A stretch of DNA of 64,000 nt, taken from NCBI GenBank assembly GCA_030544235.1, contig CM060466.1, forward strand, positions 23,145,575 through 23,209,574. Reading direction: 5' to 3'. Shown here piece by piece: positions 59,566 to 64,000 of this stretch. Every line of letters begins with the position of its first letter. Within the stretch, counting starts at the first letter, position 1. The notes under the pieces were generated by a model. That model searched no databases. It was not told the DNA's origin and worked only from the letters and a program-made list of their open reading frames with translations. Made by a program: the position numbers and the translations under genes. Source of the stretch: Lepturacanthus savala (lineage: Eukaryota; Chordata; Actinopteri; Scombriformes; Trichiuridae).

Positions 59566-59716
59566 CACACACCTGTGTCCTGTTATACAGCGACACGTAG
59601 TCCAAGGTCTCCGCACCCCAACTTATCAAGAACACCTGTCTGGTTCCCATGAAACCTCCAATCACAACCCACCTCCAGCTGCATGTGGCGACGGAGTCGA
59701 CACGATTCTTTATACA
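59566..59716 (+). promoter_or_regulatory. Candidate promoter with a PTF1-type motif and TATA-like box
   Basis: CACCTG (59633-59638) is followed by TTCCCA (59644-59649), starts 11 bases apart. This is the E-box plus TC-box layout of the pancreatic acinar factor PTF1. A second CACCTG is at 59569. TTTATACA at 59709-59716 lies about 65-70 bases before the ATG of the signal-peptide exon. The pancreatic reading is an inference. Confidence 0.45.
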
Positions 59717-59780
59717 GAGACAAGCGGCTAAACAGCCTTCTTGGTTCTTGGTTCTATCAACTGGCCTTTCAAGTCCAAAC

Positions 59781-59838
59781 ATGCTGATCGCTCTTTTTTT
59801 CTCCCTTCTGGTGTCTTCTGTCGTTGCCACAGACAAAG
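59781..59838 (+). CDS. First coding exon of an unidentified secreted protein (signal peptide)
   Basis: ATG at 59781 opens MLIALFFSLLVSSVVATDK, then one base of the next codon before donor GTAAAT (59839). The segment is a typical cleavable signal peptide: a short N-region, a hydrophobic core of about 12 residues, and a probable cut near VVA-TD. Upstream are a TATA-like box and a PTF1-like motif, which would suit a pancreatic digestive enzyme. I do not recognise the protein and found no convincing second exon before the window ends. The exon could also be a chance hydrophobic frame beside a GT. Confidence 0.5.
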
Positions 59839-60425
59839 GTAAATTGACTTAAATCTACATATAGCCTTTATATTATATTTCTGTTAAGTATTGCTTCTGT
59901 CTCTGCTGCCAATGTAAAGGATCAAACTTAACATTTCAGATTGTACAGTATCAATGCAACAGTATCTGTGGGAGTCGACGTCTGTGTCTGTTACACTGTC
60001 ACTTAGTTCACTGCTTTAGTCGCTTTGGACCGAAATATTTCAACTACATATATTTCTGCTACTGAATGCATTCAGCGACAATTTCCTCAGATGATAAAAT
60101 CTTTAGTGGTCTGCTGACTCTTCCTCTACCACCCTGATGAAGTTCACATTTTTGGTTTAAAATGAAAGAGCTTTACATCTATTGAATATATTACCATGAA
60201 ATTTGGTATTGACATTTATATCCACCTCAGGATAAATTGCAATAATTTTGGTGCTTTTTGATCTTTTTGTCTTGTTATGCCATCATCAGTATTTTAAGTT
60301 TTCTAATACATTGCAGGGTTTTCCATATTGGTAACAAGATTTAGCTGCAGCACCTAAATGTGTTTTTGTTTAGTTTTTTTCACATTGCCTCAACTGAATG
60401 GACAGGAAAAAACTATGCTGAGTTT
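59839..60425. other. Putative intron of the secreted-protein gene
   Basis: No further exon recognised. Confidence 0.4.
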
Positions 60426-60478
60426 TTACACACACACACACACACATGCACACACACTCACACTACACACACACACTA

Positions 60479-60541
<63 letters not shown>
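60426..60541. repeat. (CA)n microsatellite
   Basis: About 115 bases of CA repeats with a few breaks in the first half. Confidence 0.96.
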
Positions 60542-60543
<2 letters not shown>

Positions 60544-60707
60544 AGATAGCAGCCTGTACCTGCAGGCTGTGAATCATAATCAGAAACAGAGGGAGGAGGA
60601 CAGAGGACACATGAAGGACTGATAATGACCGATATTATGAAAACATTACTGTAGCTGCTCTAGACATTTTATATTTAAAATATAAATGTGAATATAGATA
60701 TGTCTGC

Positions 60708-60943
60708 AGGGGTTTTCTAGGGGTTCTCTGGCTTCCTCCCACTGTGCAAGACATGTTTAGGTTAATTGAAGACTCTAAATTGTCATTAGGTGAGTGTATG
60801 AGTGAATGATGTGTGTGCCCCAATAGACCAGTGACCATCTGTGGTGTATCCCTGCATCTTAACCAAAGTACGCTGGGATTGGATTGGCTCCAGCAGACCC
60901 CTGTGACCCAAATGAGGAATAAACGGGTACAGAAAATGGGATG
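60708..60943 (+). mobile_element. L2-type (Maui-like) LINE 3' end fragment
   Basis: Contains the landmark series of fish L2 tails: GGCTTCCTCCCACTGTGCAA, GACATGTTTAGGTTAATTG, GACTCTAAATTGTCATTAGG, then GGATTGGCTCCAGCAGACC and GAGGAATAAACGGGTACAGA. The reverse transcriptase part is absent. Confidence 0.8.
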
Positions 60944-61389
60944 ATTTACCAGGAATATTTTATTGTTATTATTTTATTATTGTGCATCACTAAAAATATC
61001 TGAAGGATAACATCAGACCACAGCGCTTGCTTCACTGAGCATGTTTGTTTGACTTTTCTTCTTGTTTTGTCTGAGTGTACTATAAAAAGAAAAAAAAAAA
61101 CTGCAAGCAGTGTTTTTTAATACATATTTTAAATGATAATATTTTTTAGTCGAAAACATCAATTTTGTCTGGGAGACATGGACCGTAGGATGATTCCTAA
61201 TGGGTCACAGCAGATGGAGATGGACAGCCGCAGGGTTGAGATTGGGAATGACCCAAAAACTGTGAACTTCAAGGTCCAACTAGATGCAATGCCCAGGGGT
61301 GTAGCAGGGTGCAGGGATGCAAAGTCGGTTGATGGATTGTTTGTAACGGTTGGGGGAGTCTGGGAGGGTGGAGCAGGACTACATCCAAG

Positions 61390-62100
61390 GACAGCTGGAA
61401 TGAGTGGACACTGGCCTTAGTTGCTGCTCAGGGAAGATCGGTGGTTGGCAACGCAGGGACCAGATGAACCATTGGTTGAAGTTAATGCAGCCTAGAAAGC
61501 ACTGAGGGAATAAGCTAGTCCATATCACTGATCGAATCAATCTAGATGTTAACAGCATTGATGACAATTTCCAGGATGCACACTTCTTAGGAGTGGATCT
61601 TTATGAAAAACTGGTTCTCCAGGAGCCTCTGAAGAACTCAGCTTACATGTACATTTTCCTGTTTATACTTGAGAAAGTAAGTATGTCATACAAATACACA
61701 AAAGTACAAATATTGTTCAGGTTCCAGGGTACATCATTGACCAACCCCTGGAAAATAGCTAGGTCCTTAGATGCTCGCCCCCATCCCTGATCTTCACCAG
61801 ATGACTGGCATTCTAGACATAGAGTTTAGAGAAGATAGTAGTTTCCTTTAGAGGTTCAAAAGCAGATGAGATCAGTCTGTGTAAGAATTTGTTCATGAAA
61901 ACCCTCAGCTCCAGCAGGACACAAGGTCACAATTGCTCCACTGTAGAGGGGAGTTTCAGGAGCTGACCTTTAGGAGGCACAGTGTCTTGGAGGATGTCAA
62001 TGGAACAGTCATGTGGGTGATGTGGCAGCAATGAGGTAGTAGAGGTCCATGTACTCATTGGAGAGAGCTAGAAACTCATAGGGAACAGCCAGACTATCTA
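61390..62100 (-). mobile_element. Decayed Ty3/gypsy retrotransposon fragment (reverse transcriptase region)
   Basis: On the minus strand, frameshifted pieces recall gypsy pol in the correct order: EYMDL (about 62050), HHPHDCSIDILQDTVPPKG (about 62020-61965), FQGLVNDV (about 61735), FVYLYDIL (about 61690; YLYD where the polymerase motif is usually YLDD) and QRLLENQFF (about 61630-61605). Several stops and frameshifts separate them. No LTRs were recognised. An inactive relic. Confidence 0.65.
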
Positions 62101-62890
62101 CAGATGGTAGGACAGCACTGCAGAATAGCTCCCTAAGCCCAGGCTTTGTGTGAGTCTCTGAAGCCAGATGTTTCCTAAGGTGACAGCATGTTGGTACATG
62201 AATAAAGTGAAAGGTTTGTGTTTCATTTTCTTGTCAACCTGACAAAACCACTTGGAGAGGAGTCGATCGATGAGTGACCCGGATCCCCGGAAACAGTCAG
62301 GTCAATGCAATGTGTAATGTGCAATAACCAAACCAACATTACAATACAATAATAATACAATACAATAATTTCACTTATTTACAATACAATACAATACTTT
62401 TACAATACAATACTTTCACTTATTTAATACCCTCCGCAATGTATCTTGCACCTTATATTTTGTATATATATTGCGTGTATATATATTTTTAAATCTCACA
62501 CTGAACATTTTTCTTCAACCTATGTGGCCTTGCCAACTAATTTTGCCGTCCAGGCAACTGTACAATGACAATGACATTGAAATCTTGAAGTTGAAGTCTT
62601 GAAGTCATGAAAAAAACAAGAACAAAGAATGATGGAAAGCTTGATGAAACACAATCTGGCAGAAACAAAGAAAGTGGGCTAACGAGGGAGTAAACTGCTA
62701 GGGAATGAGGAGAATGCACAGCAAGACGCAAGATCTGAATTGACATATTTAATGACATGGCATGATAACAAAAAAAAAATCAGATGAAAATAACTAAGAG
62801 TCAGGGATTCGAGCCAGTTTTCATTTAGCTCAAACCACACTATGTAAGTATAGCCTCAGAGAACCGCTAGCATGTAGACTCAGTATTGTA
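62100..62890. other. No gene recognised
   Basis: Includes an (ATACA)n-rich stretch at 62340-62415. Confidence 0.55.
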
Positions 62891-63018
62891 GTGGGTGGCT
62901 GTGGTTCAGCAGGTAGAGCAAGGTCCCCACTAATCATAGGGTTGGTGACTTGAGTCCTTACTCTTCCGGTCCGTGTGTCAAAGGGCCCTTGAGCAAGACT
63001 CGATGCTTCGCCTTTGTC
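62891..63018 (+). mobile_element. tRNA-related SINE fragment
   Basis: GTGGCTGTGGTTCAGCAGGT with TAGAGCA, then CCACTAATCATAGGGTTGGT and CCCTTGAGCAAGACTCGATG. This is a widespread teleost short repeat with tRNA-like box A and box B spacing. The right end is truncated or diverged. Confidence 0.65.
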
Positions 63019-63374
63019 CATAGCATTCCATGTGAAAGAGAAGTTGGAGCATCTTTGGATTGTCTACTGTGTGATTTTCTAGTGAAACATAATATGTGTT
63101 TACAAGGTTACAACAGTGATTTAGGTCAAATCCTTTGTATTTGATTGGACCACAAAAAGTGTGTGTGGCTTAGTATGAAAAACAAAGCTAGAGAGGACTG
63201 TTGGCTCCACACACACAAACCTGTTAGATCAGGCAGATGAGAAAATTAAATTAAACCTTAGCCACGTTGTTTTGAAACTTTTTTTTCTTGCTGATATTTG
63301 ATGATTCACACATCTGTTCACATCTCTCTCCGTATTGCTGTGTAAGCTTTGACCTATGTGATGTCAAGGCTTCA

Positions 63375-63738
63375 TACACTATTGTTCAAAAGTTTGGGGT
63401 CACCCAGACAATTTAGTGTTTTCAATGAAAAGTCACACTTTTATTTACCACCATGAGTTATAAATTAAATAGAACATTTTATTACATTAGCCTTCTGACT
63501 CAATGAGGTACGCGTACCATTACAACACTGGAGTGATAGTTGCTGGAAATGGGCCTCTATACACCTATGTAGATATTGCACCATAAAACAGACTTTTGCA
63601 GCTAGACTAGTCATTTACCACATTAGTGATGTATAGTGTCTTTCTGATTAGTTTAACATTATCTTCATTGAAAAAAACTGTTTTTTTTTTTACAAAAATA
63701 AGGACATTTCTAAGTGACCCCAACTTTTGAACGGTGTA
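63375..63738. mobile_element. Tc1/mariner-type MITE, about 360 bp
   Basis: The left end TACACTATTGTTCAAAAG continues into TTTGGGGTCACCCAGACAA. The right end is its inverted counterpart (GTGACCCCAACTTTTGAACG then GTGTA). TA dinucleotides flank both ends, as expected for Tc1. There is no transposase. The ORF-like stretch near 63607-63813 is by-product. Confidence 0.85.
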
Positions 63739-64000
63739 TGTTGGATAATTTTTCTCAAGCCACATTTGATTGGGCACATTTTTGCTCCTGATTTTAAATG
63801 AATCGTCAAACATTTGAAATCAGTTTTACAGGAAGATAAAAGATACGATTTTTAATGTAAAAAGAAAACAATTCAAACATTTTTTTTACCTATAATTGGA
63901 CAATACACTACTTACAATAAGTTAGACATATTGTTATTTACACATGTATGACACACTATACACGACAAGACCATTATGTGGAAAACACAGGATGAGATGT
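63739..64000. other. No gene recognised to window end
   Basis: AT-rich sequence. Confidence 0.5.

Noticed and set aside
61133..61420. 95-codon plus-strand frame starting MIIFFSRKHQF
   Set aside because: It overlaps the decayed gypsy fragment and matches no family.

Overview
The window looks like genomic DNA of a teleost fish, probably a spiny-rayed one. The supporting signs are short GT-AG introns, long CA and TA microsatellites, and several small hAT-, piggyBac- and Tc1-like elements. Coding content is sparse, and most open reading frames are chance frames in introns or repeats.

1 to about 34 kb, plus strand: most of rbfox2, the splicing regulator that binds (U)GCAUG. Twelve coding exons can be placed, from an N-terminal exon at 5043 to the stop codon at 30374. 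An alternative first exon (MMGLYYPSVLS) lies at 8207-8239, downstream of a 660-bp purine-rich tract. The complete RRM spans five exons and the C-terminus ends in YSRFAPY, as in RBFOX2. A long 3' UTR follows. The first exon of the long isoform must lie upstream of the window. TGCATG motifs cluster in the gene's own introns, which suggests autoregulated splicing. Two possible non-conserved exons carrying stops are also present.

About 35.7 to 51.3 kb: an array of four intact genes for the inhibitory gamma subunit of photoreceptor cGMP phosphodiesterase (PDE6). Their orientations alternate (+ - + -), with coding regions at 38609-38959, 42016-42366, 44963-45313 and 49209-49559. All four encode the same 74-residue protein and differ only at synonymous sites. 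Each has a 5' UTR exon, a TTTAAAAG box and a GGATTAA (OTX/CRX-type) site. Structural markers pair the outer two genes (A, D) and the inner two (B, C) like the arms of a palindrome. A diverged fifth copy of the first coding exon lies at 35748-35858 on the minus strand, and a gene-less promoter-flank fragment lies at about 51.19-51.33 kb. Two hAT elements sit between the third and fourth genes.

51.3 to 64 kb: mostly unassigned DNA with microsatellites and old transposons (an L2-type LINE tail, a decayed Ty3/gypsy fragment, a tRNA-related SINE and a Tc1-like MITE). The one plausible gene start is a signal-peptide first exon at 59781-59838, behind a TATA-like box and a PTF1-type bipartite motif. 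Its later exons were not found.
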